This document shows positions 1-10,112 of a stretch of DNA of 64,000 bases, piece after piece. The DNA comes from Grimontia celer (GTDB lineage: Bacteria; Pseudomonadota; Gammaproteobacteria; Enterobacterales; Vibrionaceae), in contig NZ_FIZX01000001.1 in the NCBI RefSeq assembly GCF_900055185.1, positions 1,612,001-1,676,000 of the forward strand, read 5' to 3'. Position 1 is the stretch's first letter. Each line of letters begins with the position of its first letter. The notes under the pieces were generated by a model. The model was not told the origin of the DNA. It did no database searches and saw only the letters and a list, made by a program, of their open reading frames with translations. The position numbers were made by a program, and so were the translations under genes.

Positions 1-3000
1 TTGCCGTCGACGGTTTGGATATCCAGTCGGTTTGCCAAATCCGTAAAGGTAACAATGCCGGTGGAATCGAACGCGTCGGAGATGTCGATAACATCAATGC
101 CCGCTTCAAAGTCTTTAATGGTGTCTGTCGCTGCTGCCGCTGCCGTGCCGAAGTCGCCTGACTGCCATTTGAAGGTATCTTTGACGCCATCTCCGGTGCC
201 ACCGATTTTGCCGCCCCACATTTCATCATCGCCTGCGCCACCGACAAGAATGTCTTCACCAAGGCCACCTGCGACGATGTCATCTCCGTCACCGCCATGA
301 ACTTCAGTGTCTGCATCGCCATCAACCACCAGGTTGTCTGCGCTGCTGTCTGCCGGAGTGGTGTTCAACTCGCCTGTGGTTTCGGTATCTACCACGTTCG
401 CGTTGATGGTGAGTGTGGATTGTTGTGGGTCACCGTCACCCACATCAGAGAGCGCTGTGACAGTGATATCGCCTGGAGGCTGTGCACTGAAGCGAATGTT
501 GAGGTCGCTTAGCGTCAGGGTTTCCAGCTCGGTTTGGTTGAATGTCCAGGTGCCGTCGCCATTGTTAGTGCCAACCGGCGTACCGGATGCATCAACGATT
601 TCTGCCGCTGTACCCATGCCGCTGAAGGTGAGGCTGAACTCATTGTCGATTGGGTCAACCAGTGATGCCATCAAGCCAAGCAGTGGCACCAACGCACCTG
701 TCGCTGCGCGCATGGAAGCCAGTTGCGTTGCCGCAGTGAGTTCTGGCAAATCGGATTTCGGTGCAACCACAATAGCCACGGTGTCGCGGTCGAATTTCTG
801 ACCACCGGAGCCGAAGTTTGCACGGTCGCGGGTTGTCATGGTCAGGCTGTCTTCGCCTGACGTATTTTCACCCGCGAATTTGTAATCGACGCCTTCTGCC
901 AACAGTGCATTGATGGCATCGATATCGCCTTCCAGTACCAGTCTGTTGGTGCCATCACCCGACACGGTAATGCCCGTGGTGTCGCCCGTCAGCGTTAGCG
1001 TATTGCCTGCACCGACCACCAGCTCGACATTGACGACACTGGTGCCGTCACGCGCATCCACATCTTCCACCTGCAAATCGGTGATAGAGAGCACGGTGTC
1101 TTCTTCCGCATCGTAGCTGTCTGCAAGGATGTTAACGGGTTCGTCATTCACCGCGCTGACACTGACGTTGATTTGCTTGTTCACTACATCGTCAGAGACA
1201 GCACCGTTATCGACGGTCTGAATCGCCAGATCCAGTGTATAGGTGCCGTTGCCATCCTGAGGTGGCACGAAGGTCAGGTCATTCAGTTCTGTACCAGAGA
1301 TTTCGATGACTACATCACCGCCATCAGAGGTTTCCGGTGTCACTGTGCCTGTTACGCCGTCTGGCAACACAAGCTGACCACCTTCCGGCACGCCAGATAC
1401 TGTGATGAGCAGAGTTTCAGGCTCGTTCTCATCAATGCCTGCACCACCAGCCGTGCTGTCGCGGTCATCTTTGGCACTGATTTCGATATCCAGATCGACT
1501 GGCGTATCTTCTTGTGTGGAAGCTGAACCTGCCGCAAATACATTCGCGCCATCGCCCACAGGGTCAATGGTCAGTGAAACCGCCTGTGTGAAGCCTTGAG
1601 GCTGGCTCAGGCTGTCTTCTTGTGTGAAGACAGTAACGTTAAATTCCACGGTGCCACTGAAATTGGTTGGCGGCTCGACGGTAATCGCCGATAGCGTGGA
1701 CAGGTCCGGAATCGCGCTTGCTGGAATCACCCAGCTACCGCTGCCCGCATTCACGGCTGGTGATGCCAGTGTGAAGCCTTCTGGCAGATTTTGAATTAGC
1801 ACAGAGGCTAACGTTTCAGAACCGTCAACATCGTTAAAGCTTGCACCCAGATCGGCCAGCGAAATACCGCCGGATTGATCTTCGGTGCCTTCCAGTTCAA
1901 CCACATCACCTTCTGCCACGTCGGTGCCATCTTGCGTGAAGGTGACATCATCATTCACTGCGGTCACTTCAAACGACAACGTGGTGTTGATATCACGGCT
2001 GTCTGTGCCTGTGGTTGCGGTGTCAGTAATGGTCAGTTGCGCGTCGATTTCGACGGTGCCACTGAAATCTTCTGCAGGTTTGAAGCTGATATCGCCCAGC
2101 TCCGCACCCGTCAAGGTGATCGAGGCCACTTCAGTGCCGTCAGACAGCACAAACACCCCTACAGAGGCAGGAACAGTCAGTACTGCTGCAGTAATGGTTT
2201 CTTCACCGTTAGCACTGTCGGTATCAGCCAAAGACGCGGACAAGTTCAGAGAAATCAAACCGTCTTCCAACGCCTGACCTGGGTAAGAACCTTCTGTGTC
2301 GCCCGGCTCGAGCGGTTGTGGCGACTCTTCATCGTTCAATCCTGTGGTGCCATTCACACCAAGGGTGAATTCGAAGTCTGTGCTGTTATCGCTTGGCTGC
2401 TCTGCACCCACTGGCGGTGGTACATCCACCAGCGGTTTCACGTTGAGCTGTACCGTGACATCTGTGGTTTCTGTGTCGCCGCTTCGGGTATCGACACTCA
2501 CGAAAGTCAGTGGAATGTTGAGCTCACCGGCGAAATCATCCGGCGCTGTGATAGAAAGACCGGAAAGGTCGATGCCGCCTGGATAAGGTGCACCGCCATC
2601 TTGTCTTCCCGGCACTTCAAACACGTAGGTATCATTATCTATGTGGTAAAGCGCACCGGAAATCACGGTACCCGCGGGCACATCTGCGCCATTGATCACG
2701 ACGGTGATTTGGTCAAACTCGACGTCATCAGCGGTACCGGTTGGGTAAGAAATCGCATCACCCAAGGCTTCCAGCGAAATTGGATTATCTTCATCGCCTT
2801 CAATCACAACCGGACTGGTAGGCGCGACGATTTGGTGCGCCTGCTCAACGTCTGTATTGTTGTTTGTGTAGTTCAGGGTGATCACTGAGCTTGAAACCGG
2901 CGTCAGAGCACTTGCATCTCCTTCTCCTGCATCGCCTTCATCCTGCACCATGGCGCTAATCGTGAAGGTAGTTTGGCCTGAGGTGTTTGGTGGCGCGATG

Positions 3001-6000
3001 ATGCTGAAGTTGTTTGGATCGCTGATTACCCAACCACCTTCGCCATCGGCTACGCCATTTTCCACGTAGAAACCTTCAGCCAGATCCGTGATAACAATGC
3101 GGATGACGGTTTCATCGCTGGAATCGTCTGGGTGAACAAACACGACACCATCGGTGAGATCAATTCGGCCTTCGCTGTCAGTGGTGATTTCTGTGACTGA
3201 TGAGGTGCCTTGCAGCAGTTGCAGTTCACCGTCGTCTTCTTCGACGGTAGCAACCACGTTGACATTCACAACGCCAGTGACAGTTTTCTCTGCCTGACTT
3301 TCACCTTCAAAGTCTTCCTGTCGAACGGTCACTTCGGTGTTCAACGTCAGGTCCACATCACTATGTGGGCCGCGTTTCACCTGCAGTTGGTAACCATCTG
3401 CAATTTGCGCTTCGGTCAGGGTGACTTCACCGCCGACTGGCGTCAGGGCGATGACATCACTGCCTTTGACAAGCTGCACGCTATCATCGTCCGCAAAGCC
3501 GGAAATGGTCGCACCCACCACGGTTTCTGCCACACCTTGCGCAGTCGAATCCGGTGCGCCTGCAATGGTGAGATCCGGCTGCCAATCGATGTTGATCCAC
3601 TGGTCTTCGAAGCCAGAAGATTCACTGTTGGTGTAAGTGTCTGCCGCATCGATAACTGGCGGATCGATTTTCACTTCAATGATGTTCTCAACCGCTTTTG
3701 AATCGCCATCATTTTCAGTGGCAACCAGACGCGTGTTGATTTGAATATCTTCTGTCGAGTGTGGTGGCAGTTTGAGATAAACGTCCTGCCCTTCCAGCGC
3801 CGCCAGATCGACGGAGTAAGTGGCAACGGACATGCCTGCATCGTTGGTTTCCCAACCTGCGAAAGCCAGTTCCACTTCAGTGAGCGAGCCATCACCGTTT
3901 TTGATCACGAAGCTCACGCCTTCTGGCGGGTCAATGATGATCAACGAGAGGCTTTCTGAGTTATCAGTCGGCGCTTCGGCTTTCTCGCCCGAGACCACAT
4001 TGAAGTCAATCGCCACCAAGCCATCGCCATCAACACCGTCTTCCGGCACTGTGGTCGAGACATTGCCCGTGGTTTCATCCACCTGCCACTGGCCTGCGTC
4101 TGTTCCCGGATTTTCAACGCTGAATTCCGGCGTATCTGCGACACCCGTGACAATCACATCCAGCGAAGTGGCTGGGATAATGCGTTCGTCATCTGGCGAC
4201 GTTGGTGAGGTATCTACCACGATACCTTCAACCTGAATGCTGAAGTTTTCATTGCTGTGCACAGGCGGGATGATTTCGATCTTGTCGATATCGTCCACCG
4301 AAATGCGGTCTGTATCTGTCAGCGTGGTTATGGTGCCGCCATCGTTGAGTTGCAGCACTGCACCGTCTGGCAAATCGAAGATGCGCACGAACAGGGATTC
4401 TGAACCGTCATCATCGGTGCCTAGCGTGGTAAGAGAAATCTTTCCTGCCAGCGAAATCGCGCCGCCTTCAGCGATTTCCGGATCTGGGTTACCCGCATCC
4501 TCATTGTCGAACACACGTTGAACCGTCAAACGGGCATCATCAGCCTGCGGTTCGACGCGCAGGATGAGTGATGTTTCCGTCGATGCTTCTTCCACGCTCG
4601 ATGGCGAAGATTCCGTCGAGATCGCTTTGATGGTGAGCGTAATGTCACCACTGAAGTCTGCATCCGGCACAAAACGCACCTGCCCAAGACGGGATGGGTC
4701 TGTCAGCACATACGAACCGTCGCTGCCGGTAATGAAACCACCCAGCAGTTCGCCCATATCTGGCGTGAGGGTAAATTCGTATCTGAGCGTTTCTGAGCCG
4801 TCGGTATCTTGCAGCGCACCTTCAAACAGGTCTGCCAGCGTGAAGTCGTCGGCGCCAAAGCGTTCGTGATCTTCATCTACTTCATACACACCGTCTGCCG
4901 CGTCACCAATCAAGCTGAGGCTTGGCACATCTGCCACGCCTTCTACGGTGATTTCCAGTGGCGATGTTGAGGTTACTGGCGTGTGGCCATTCACTTCCAA
5001 CTCAACATCGAATTGGATCAGATCTGTGCCGTCGTAAGAGGAGTAATCCGGATCCGGTACGAAAGTCACGCCCGTAAGGTCGAAGATGATGGGTTCGTCG
5101 GTGCTGGACGCTTCAAACATGTCCGAGTTGAGGACGATATTGCCGTCTGCATCGGGCATGATTTCGACGCCGTTGAAGTAGAAAGTACCGCCAATATCAC
5201 CGGCATCATCACGGGTGGTGAGGGTCACTTCGCCGTTCAATACCAGTCGGCCACCCTCTTCCAATGCTTCGCCAAGGTCGTTGTCACCGACGTTGAGCTG
5301 CATGTTGATTGGGATGCCTGCGGTACCATCAACACCGGCTGATTCTGTATTGGTGTCCGCCTGACCTTGGTCCTCTGTACCCGTTACATTGGTAAAGGAC
5401 AGGGTTGGCGCTTGGTCATTGATGGTGAGGGTGATTTCACCTTCTACGGTATCGCCATCAAAGTCAGAGACTTTGTACTGCAGGCCTTGCTGCAGTACTT
5501 CTTGTGGGTTTGCAAGGTTTGGCTGCATCACAAAGGTGATTTCACCCACTGGCTCATTGCGTGGGTCTATTTCTACCGTACCCAATTTGAGGGTTGGGTC
5601 ATCGACAGAATAAATGTCGATTTCGCTTGGGCGCGTGGTCGACACGTCGACCCATTCGATACCGTTGAAGATTTCAGTAATGAAGGTGGTGCCATCTGCA
5701 CCACTCAAATCTTCAATACCCGGTACAGAGCTAGGGTCAGTGATTGCGAATACATCAACCGTTGCAGTGATTTCACCGGACGGCGCATCATCCAGCTCCA
5801 TATTAATGGTGCCTTGCGCTGTTGGTACGTCATCAATCACGGTAATGGGTACATTGATGCGTGGCGACTCATCCCCATCAGCATCAACCGTGTAAGCCTT
5901 AAGGCCAAACACAGCTTCGTTATTGCCATCACCCGGTGCATGGTCGATCGCAGACAGCAATTCGAACTCAAAAGTACCATCCTGATTGATGGTGACTTTG

Positions 6001-8459
6001 AATACGTCGCGCTCATCGCCCGTTCCATCATCTGCGGTACCGAAGTAGGTTTTCGGGTACGCATCACTTTCAGGGCGTTGCTCTAGCAGGATTGGGAAGC
6101 CACTCGCTTGCACTGGCGAACCATCTGGGTAGACGACGTAATCCGTTTCCAGTCTGAAGTCTTCAACCACATCACCGTTGTCTTTATCGACTTCCAGTGA
6201 CAGCGGATTGCCGTCTTCATCTGTGGTGTCGATGTTGAGCGTACCGCTTGCTTTTGAGCCTTGGTTGGAACCGGTGCCATCATCAATGCCGCTCTCGTCG
6301 ACGGTCACACCATCGCTGGTGACGAGATTGAAGGTGGTTGAGTTGTCATCTGTGACTACGAAGCTGATAACACGCGGCGCTTCGGTGTTTGGATCCGTTG
6401 GGTCGACAAGTAGATCGCCATCCGTGTCTGCAACCTGCACAGGCACTTTGATCATGATTTGTTCGCCATCCGCCGTCACGAGACCAGAAGTATTCTCTGT
6501 GTCTGGGTCCTGCGGGTGAATCAGAGGCTGGTACTGGGTAATTTGCGTATCAAGATCGACATCCAATCCATCAGCACCTTGCTTGGCTGAAACCTCAATT
6601 TCCAGCGCGGTTGCGCCGTTGATGCTGGCAGTGATGACAAAGGTTGGGTTTCCGTTTGCGTCTGTGGTTTCTGTCACCACCACATTGTCGATAGGATCGC
6701 CATCGTTGTTGGTGAGCTCTTCCAGCTCGGCTTTCAATGCGTCGAGTTGTTCCAGCCTAACGGTCGTTGGATCGAGTCGATCAGTCGCCGCCTCAATGGT
6801 GACGGTGCCAGATTGCGAGTGCGACGTTGCCGAATCCATTGGGGTGTTTTGTTCTTGCAGTTGGATGACATCAAGCGGATTACCATCGCCATCTGTACGC
6901 TCACCACCTTGCGCGACTTCACCATCGATAAGCTTGAACGACACTTCAGATTCGTTACTGACATCGCCGTCTGCATCCGTCACGGTAAATGGGAATGTGA
7001 AGGTGGTGCTGTCGTCATCACCATCACCGTCGCTCGAGCCATCTTGGTCAAACGGATGATATTGGGTAACCGAATACTCCGCAGGCTCTCCTGGGGTATC
7101 GGAAGGCTTGAGCGAAATCTCGAGCACTTTTTCCGGCGTGCCACCATTATCGGTGTACAGCGTAATCACACCAGACACAGAGGTATCAACCACCGTTGGC
7201 TGACCATGACTGGTAATACCGGCAAACTGCGCTTCTGCTGCTGCCGCATCAAAGTTCACACTGGCAATGTTGTCACTACCCAGATCAACACCGTCTGAGG
7301 TGGTGGCCGTATTGTCGGTCGCTGATGCCGCTACTTCGGTCAGTTCAACGGTGGCTTCACCAATAACGGGCGCCGCACCGTCATTGCTTTCCAGCGTCAG
7401 TTGCGCTGGGTTTTGCATCAGGTCGCCGCCTGTATCCGCGACTTGCAGCGGCAGATTGATAGAAATTCTGTCGCCATCGATATTGACGTAAGTCCCTGAC
7501 CCTGTGGTGTGATCAAGCGGGCCGTTTTGAGTGAGCGTGGCGTTGATGTTGAGACCGTTGCCGCTTTGCGTTGCTGTGACCACCAGTTCAACAACGGTTT
7601 CACCATCCACGGTGCCTGTCAGGGTAAAGGTTGCAACACCACTGCCGTCCACACTGGTCTGACGGGTGAAAACAACCGCTTCACCGTTCGCGGTAATTTG
7701 TGCAAGTTCAGCTTCTACAGCAGCCAGATCGCTTGGGGCAATTTGCAGTGAGCTGGCAACGAGCGCTTCTGTACCGGCTTCAATCACGAAACTGGTGGTA
7801 TCTGGCGCGCCGTATGGGCTGTCGCCCAAGTCACCTTCTGTGACTGACAAAGACGCGCGCTGGCCACCGGTCGCATTAATGTCCGGAGGGGTTGGTGCTG
7901 GGAAAGGAGGCGTTGGGCCGCCATCACCATCTCCGTCGTCATCGGCACCGAGGAAGTCTTCTATATCATTTAGCCCGCCAAGTGGGCCGGCGGTATCAAA
8001 GCCAGCTTCAGCCAGCGTGGCAGCATAGCCGTAGTCAACCACAATAAAGCCGGCATTAGCAGAACCGCCGCCGCCCTCGCCTGCCGCGGTTTCTTCGAAG
8101 ACTTCTGTTGGGTCGACGCCTTCTAAAATCAGCTGTTGCAGTTGAGCAATGTCGATATCAAGAGGGATCTCTTCGTTGAGTGCGTCGCCATTGAAAGTCA
8201 CGCTGTGGTTAGCGGCATATTGTTCAACATCGGTGTCACCGAGAGGGACCAGACAGGAGGCACATTTTCCATCGAATACAAAGCGCTGGTCTTTGTCGCT
8301 TACCACGACGGAACTGTTTTCATTTGTTAATACGACCTGGTTAGGCGCAATTTGCATGCCCGCGCGAAGACTGATAATTCGTGCATCATCAGAAACCAGG
8401 TACGCCTGTCCATCCACCTTGTCGACGTTAAAACCGACATCGAACTCATGACCAATCAT
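1..8459 (-). CDS. LapA-like RTX adhesin, type I secreted (C-terminus cut by window edge)
   Basis: Giant cell-surface adhesin of the biofilm/attachment type. The frame read from 8459 down to position 1 stayed open in every stretch I translated, giving at least 2819 codons. Residues 1 to about 110 form a LapA-type N-terminal module that would anchor the protein in the outer-membrane exporter. A TAAG site follows at residues 124-127, then a Gly-rich linker. Next come several T1SS-143-like repeats (motifs such as VADTDGD and VTDADGD), then many Ig/cadherin-like repeats of about 100-130 residues rich in Asp, Thr and Gly. Near the end are RTX nonapeptides (GGxGxD, 207-300) and the start of a VCA0849-type secretion domain (DTIKDF). 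Only a short C-terminal tail should be missing. The exporter and LapD/LapG regulators are not in the window. The start was chosen because the N-module begins there; no strong ribosome site is visible. Confidence 0.9.
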   Translation of the reverse strand, partial: MIGHEFDVGFNVDKVDGQAYLVSDDARIISLRAGMQIAPNQVVLTNENSSVVVSDKDQRFVFDGKCASCLVPLGDTDVEQYAANHSVTFNGDALNEEIPLDIDIAQLQQLILEGVDPTEVFEETAAGEGGGGSANAGFIVVDYGYAATLAEAGFDTAGPLGGLNDIEDFLGADDDGDGDGGPTPPFPAPTPPDINATGGQRASLSVTEGDLGDSPYGAPDTTSFVIEAGTEALVASSLQIAPSDLAAVEAELAQITANGEAVVFTRQTSVDGSGVATFTLTGTVDGETVVELVVTATQSGNGLNINATLTQNGPLDHTTGSGTYVNIDGDRISINLPLQVADTGGDLMQNPAQLTLESNDGAAPVIGEATVELTEVAASATDNTATTSDGVDLGSDNIASVNFDAAAAEAQFAGITSHGQPTVVDTSVSGVITLYTDNGGTPEKVLEISLKPSDTPGEPAEYSVTQYHPFDQDGSSDGDGDDDSTTFTFPFTVTDADGDVSNESEVSFKLIDGEVAQGGERTDGDGNPLDVIQLQEQNTPMDSATSHSQSGTVTIEAATDRLDPTTVRLEQLDALKAELEELTNNDGDPIDNVVVTETTDANGNPTFVITASINGATALEIEVSAKQGADGLDVDLDTQITQYQPLIHPQDPDTENTSGLVTADGEQIMIKVPVQVADTDGDLLVDPTDPNTEAPRVISFVVTDDNSTTFNLVTSDGVTVDESGIDDGTGSNQGSKASGTLNIDTTDEDGNPLSLEVDKDNGDVVEDFRLETDYVVYPDGSPVQASGFPILLEQRPESDAYPKTYFGTADDGTGDERDVFKVTINQDGTFEFELLSAIDHAPGDGNNEAVFGLKAYTVDADGDESPRINVPITVIDDVPTAQGTINMELDDAPSGEITATVDVFAITDPSSVPGIEDLSGADGTTFITEIFNGIEWVDVSTTRPSEIDIYSVDDPTLKLGTVEIDPRNEPVGEITFVMQPNLANPQEVLQQGLQYKVSDFDGDTVEGEITLTINDQAPTLSFTNVTGTEDQGQADTNTESAGVDGTAGIPINMQLNVGDNDLGEALEEGGRLVLNGEVTLTTRDDAGDIGGTFYFNGVEIMPDADGNIVLNSDMFEASSTDEPIIFDLTGVTFVPDPDYSSYDGTDLIQFDVELEVNGHTPVTSTSPLEITVEGVADVPSLSLIGDAADGVYEVDEDHERFGADDFTLADLFEGALQDTDGSETLRYEFTLTPDMGELLGGFITGSDGSYVLTDPSRLGQVRFVPDADFSGDITLTIKAISTESSPSSVEEASTETSLILRVEPQADDARLTVQRVFDNEDAGNPDPEIAEGGAISLAGKISLTTLGTDDDGSESLFVRIFDLPDGAVLQLNDGGTITTLTDTDRISVDDIDKIEIIPPVHSNENFSIQVEGIVVDTSPTSPDDERIIPATSLDVIVTGVADTPEFSVENPGTDAGQWQVDETTGNVSTTVPEDGVDGDGLVAIDFNVVSGEKAEAPTDNSESLSLIIIDPPEGVSFVIKNGDGSLTEVELAFAGWETNDAGMSVATYSVDLAALEGQDVYLKLPPHSTEDIQINTRLVATENDGDSKAVENIIEVKIDPPVIDAADTYTNSESSGFEDQWINIDWQPDLTIAGAPDSTAQGVAETVVGATISGFADDDSVQLVKGSDVIALTPVGGEVTLTEAQIADGYQLQVKRGPHSDVDLTLNTEVTVRQEDFEGESQAEKTVTGVVNVNVVATVEEDDGELQLLQGTSSVTEITTDSEGRIDLTDGVVFVHPDDSSDETVIRIVITDLAEGFYVENGVADGEGGWVISDPNNFSIIAPPNTSGQTTFTISAMVQDEGDAGEGDASALTPVSSSVITLNYTNNNTDVEQAHQIVAPTSPVVIEGDEDNPISLEALGDAISYPTGTADDVEFDQITVVINGADVPAGTVISGALYHIDNDTYVFEVPGRQDGGAPYPGGIDLSGLSITAPDDFAGELNIPLTFVSVDTRSGDTETTDVTVQLNVKPLVDVPPPVGAEQPSDNSTDFEFTLGVNGTTGLNDEESPQPLEPGDTEGSYPGQALEDGLISLNLSASLADTDSANGEETITAAVLTVPASVGVFVLSDGTEVASITLTGAELGDISFKPAEDFSGTVEIDAQLTITDTATTGTDSRDINTTLSFEVTAVNDDVTFTQDGTDVAEGDVVELEGTEDQSGGISLADLGASFNDVDGSETLASVLIQNLPEGFTLASPAVNAGSGSWVIPASAIPDLSTLSAITVEPPTNFSGTVEFNVTVFTQEDSLSQPQGFTQAVSLTIDPVGDGANVFAAGSASTQEDTPVDLDIEISAKDDRDSTAGGAGIDENEPETLLITVSGVPEGGQLVLPDGVTGTVTPETSDGGDVVIEISGTELNDLTFVPPQDGNGTYTLDLAIQTVDNGAVSDDVVNKQINVSVSAVNDEPVNILADSYDAEEDTVLSITDLQVEDVDARDGTSVVNVELVVGAGNTLTLTGDTTGITVSGDGTNRLVLEGDIDAINALLAEGVDYKFAGENTSGEDSLTMTTRDRANFGSGGQKFDRDTVAIVVAPKSDLPELTAATQLASMRAATGALVPLLGLMASLVDPIDNEFSLTFSGMGTAAEIVDASGTPVGTNNGDGTWTFNQTELETLTLSDLNIRFSAQPPGDITVTALSDVGDGDPQQSTLTINANVVDTETTGELNTTPADSSADNLVVDGDADTEVHGGDGDDIVAGGLGEDILVGGAGDDEMWGGKIGGTGDGVKDTFKWQSGDFGTAAAAATDTIKDFEAGIDVIDISDAFDSTGIVTFTDLANRLDIQTVDG
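207..300 (-). repeat. RTX calcium-binding nonapeptide repeats
   Basis: Tandem GGxGxD-type repeats (GGDGDD, GGLGED, GGAGDD) near the C-terminus of the adhesin. These bind calcium after secretion and help folding outside the cell. They directly precede the type I secretion domain. Confidence 0.85.
8079..8090 (-). other. Putative LapG protease cleavage motif (TAAG) in the adhesin
   Basis: Codons for Thr-Ala-Ala-Gly at residues 124-127 lie between the N-terminal retention module and a poly-Gly linker. In Pseudomonas LapA the periplasmic protease LapG cuts within a TAAG/PAAG motif at a similar distance from the N-terminus, releasing the adhesin when c-di-GMP is low. The motif and its position are seen; cleavage is inference. 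Confidence 0.65.
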
Positions 8460-8846
8460 AATTCTTTCCCAACTTTCGTTCGCATTTTTCCATGCGAATC
8501 CATGTCTTTAACTATTGTGCATAGAGTTTAACCAGCCAGATGACTAGTGTCTTATGTCTACCAAGCTAGTTTCATGCAATGCTCAACATTGAGAATTAAT
8601 GAGACAGAATTTCATGCAATTCCATCTCCTTACTGACACAAATGACACTTTTAAGATTAGGAAACGAGGGCTATTCGTGGGAACTTTTATTGGTTGAGTC
8701 TTACATATGCGTAAAACAACCGTACTTTTCATAAGAATATGAGGACTAACTACTTGAATATTCCGCTCATAGCCCAGATATTGTTTTGAAGAACAACGAA
8801 GGATGATTGCGAATTAACGTCGCTACCATGTCCTAATGGAGACTAT
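8460..8846. other. Divergent intergenic region between adhesin and Card1-like gene
   Basis: This 387-base AT-rich gap must hold the promoters for both divergent genes. I see an 11-base direct repeat, tttcatgcaat, occurring twice about 40 bases apart near 8571-8622, closer to the adhesin start. I cannot assign a regulator to it. No small gene with a good ribosome site was found. Confidence 0.4.
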
Positions 8847-10010
8847 ATGGCCACACATGTCGGTATTATTGACCAAGACCCCGTTCGATTGGTCACCGCC
8901 TTGCTGCACCGAAAGTTCAAGGCCGAAAAAGTGATTTTCATTGGTGTTGAATGTCAGCGTCCACAGTATGAGCAGTTGAGTCAGGTTCTTACCCCAAAAG
9001 GTTTCGAAACTGAATTTTTCCTGATCCCTTCGGATATCAATATCCCTCTGATCAAAGGCAAGATTGAAGAGCTTGCCAGCCGTTTGAAAGATGAAGGGAC
9101 TGAAGTATTTTTCAATGCCAGCTGCGGGTTGCGTCATCGCCTTTTGACCGCTTACGAAATTTTCCGCACCTACCACTGGCCAATTTACGTGATTGAGCCT
9201 TTCAGCGATGAACTCTGCTGGCTATACCCTTATGGCCGAGCGCAAGAACAAGTGGAAGACCACATTAACATCAGCGATTACCTGACTATTTTCGGTGCCC
9301 GCTGTGAGCTGCCTGAAGACGATATCCGCAGTGTGCTGGACACCACGATTGAAACCGTCGGCCACAAGTGGGCAAGCAATGCCTACGAATTAGGCCCAGG
9401 TCTCGCAACTCTGAATTACCTGGCGACCACCTGTCGTAAAGAGCAAAAGCTGGATGTTGAGCTAAGTGATAAGCAACAAGGCTACCGCGAACTGGGCATG
9501 CTGATTGATGACCTGACTGATGCCGGTCTCTCGACTTACCAAAACGGTGTGCTGACATTCTCAAGTGAAGCGGCTCGTCGGTTTGCTAACGGTGAATGGC
9601 TGGAATGGTATGTACACCATATTGTTGAAGAGATTAAACGTGAGCTGCTGACCATTCAGGATTTGTCTTTGGGCGTACAGGTTTACCGCCAAATTGGCGA
9701 CAAAGAAGTGCGTAACGAGCTCGATGTGGCGACTGTGGTGAACAACAAACTTCACATCATTGAATGTAAGACCAAAGGCATGTCGAGTGACGGCGATGAC
9801 ACTCTGTATAAGCTGGAATCCATTCGCGACCTTCTTGGTGGTCTTCAAGCGCGTGCCATGCTGGTAAGCTTCCGCCCTCTGCGTCACCACGACATCACCC
9901 GTGCAACAGATTTGGGCTTGGCATTGATTGGCCCTGATCAACTGGGCGATCTGAAAACCCATCTTCACGAGTGGTTCCTTCGCGCAGGCGGTCACGATAA
10001 AGGTCTGTAA
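8847..10010 (+). CDS. Card1/Can2-like CARF-nuclease protein (DUF1887, VC1899 family)
   Basis: 387 residues. The N-terminal 150 or so residues look like a CARF-type Rossmann domain (a strand with GIIDQDPV, then FIGVE, then NASCGLRHR). A middle winged-helix-like part follows. The C-terminal part is a PD-(D/E)xK nuclease with E250/E253 in GEWLEW, D293 in NELDV and E306-x-K308 in ECK. The D...ExK spacing nearly matches the active site of Treponema Card1, a nuclease activated by cyclic tetra-adenylate. Vibrio VC1899 is the same family and also stands alone. No cas gene or repeat array lies in this window, so the activator and role are unknown. It is divergent from the adhesin and ends in a terminator shared with udp. 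Family assignment is strong; a CRISPR function is not supported here. Confidence 0.85.
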   Translation: MATHVGIIDQDPVRLVTALLHRKFKAEKVIFIGVECQRPQYEQLSQVLTPKGFETEFFLIPSDINIPLIKGKIEELASRLKDEGTEVFFNASCGLRHRLLTAYEIFRTYHWPIYVIEPFSDELCWLYPYGRAQEQVEDHINISDYLTIFGARCELPEDDIRSVLDTTIETVGHKWASNAYELGPGLATLNYLATTCRKEQKLDVELSDKQQGYRELGMLIDDLTDAGLSTYQNGVLTFSSEAARRFANGEWLEWYVHHIVEEIKRELLTIQDLSLGVQVYRQIGDKEVRNELDVATVVNNKLHIIECKTKGMSSDGDDTLYKLESIRDLLGGLQARAMLVSFRPLRHHDITRATDLGLALIGPDQLGDLKTHLHEWFLRAGGHDKGL

Positions 10011-10060
10011 AGGTCTGTTTGACTGATTCCTAAGGCCCTTAGCCAGAAAACAAACATAAA

Positions 10061-10086
10061 AAAGCCGACGCATTTGCGTCGGCTTT
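10061..10086. terminator. Bidirectional intrinsic terminator (Card1-like gene / udp)
   Basis: Stem AAAGCCGACGC / GCGTCGGCTTT with a 4-base loop, flanked by A-run and T-run. It lies between two converging genes and can serve both. Confidence 0.9.
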
Positions 10087-10112
10087 CTTTTTGGATTCTA
10101 TCGCATCAGCGT

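Noticed and set aside
1-8451. Many plus-strand open frames (up to about 337 codons) opposite the adhesin
   Set aside because: They are antisense to one continuous minus-strand frame with clear adhesin repeats; their compositions (Ser/Thr/Val-rich or Cys/His-rich) are mirror images of repeat codons.
8847-10010. CRISPR locus around the Card1-like gene
   Set aside because: No direct-repeat array and no cas genes are found on either side within the window.
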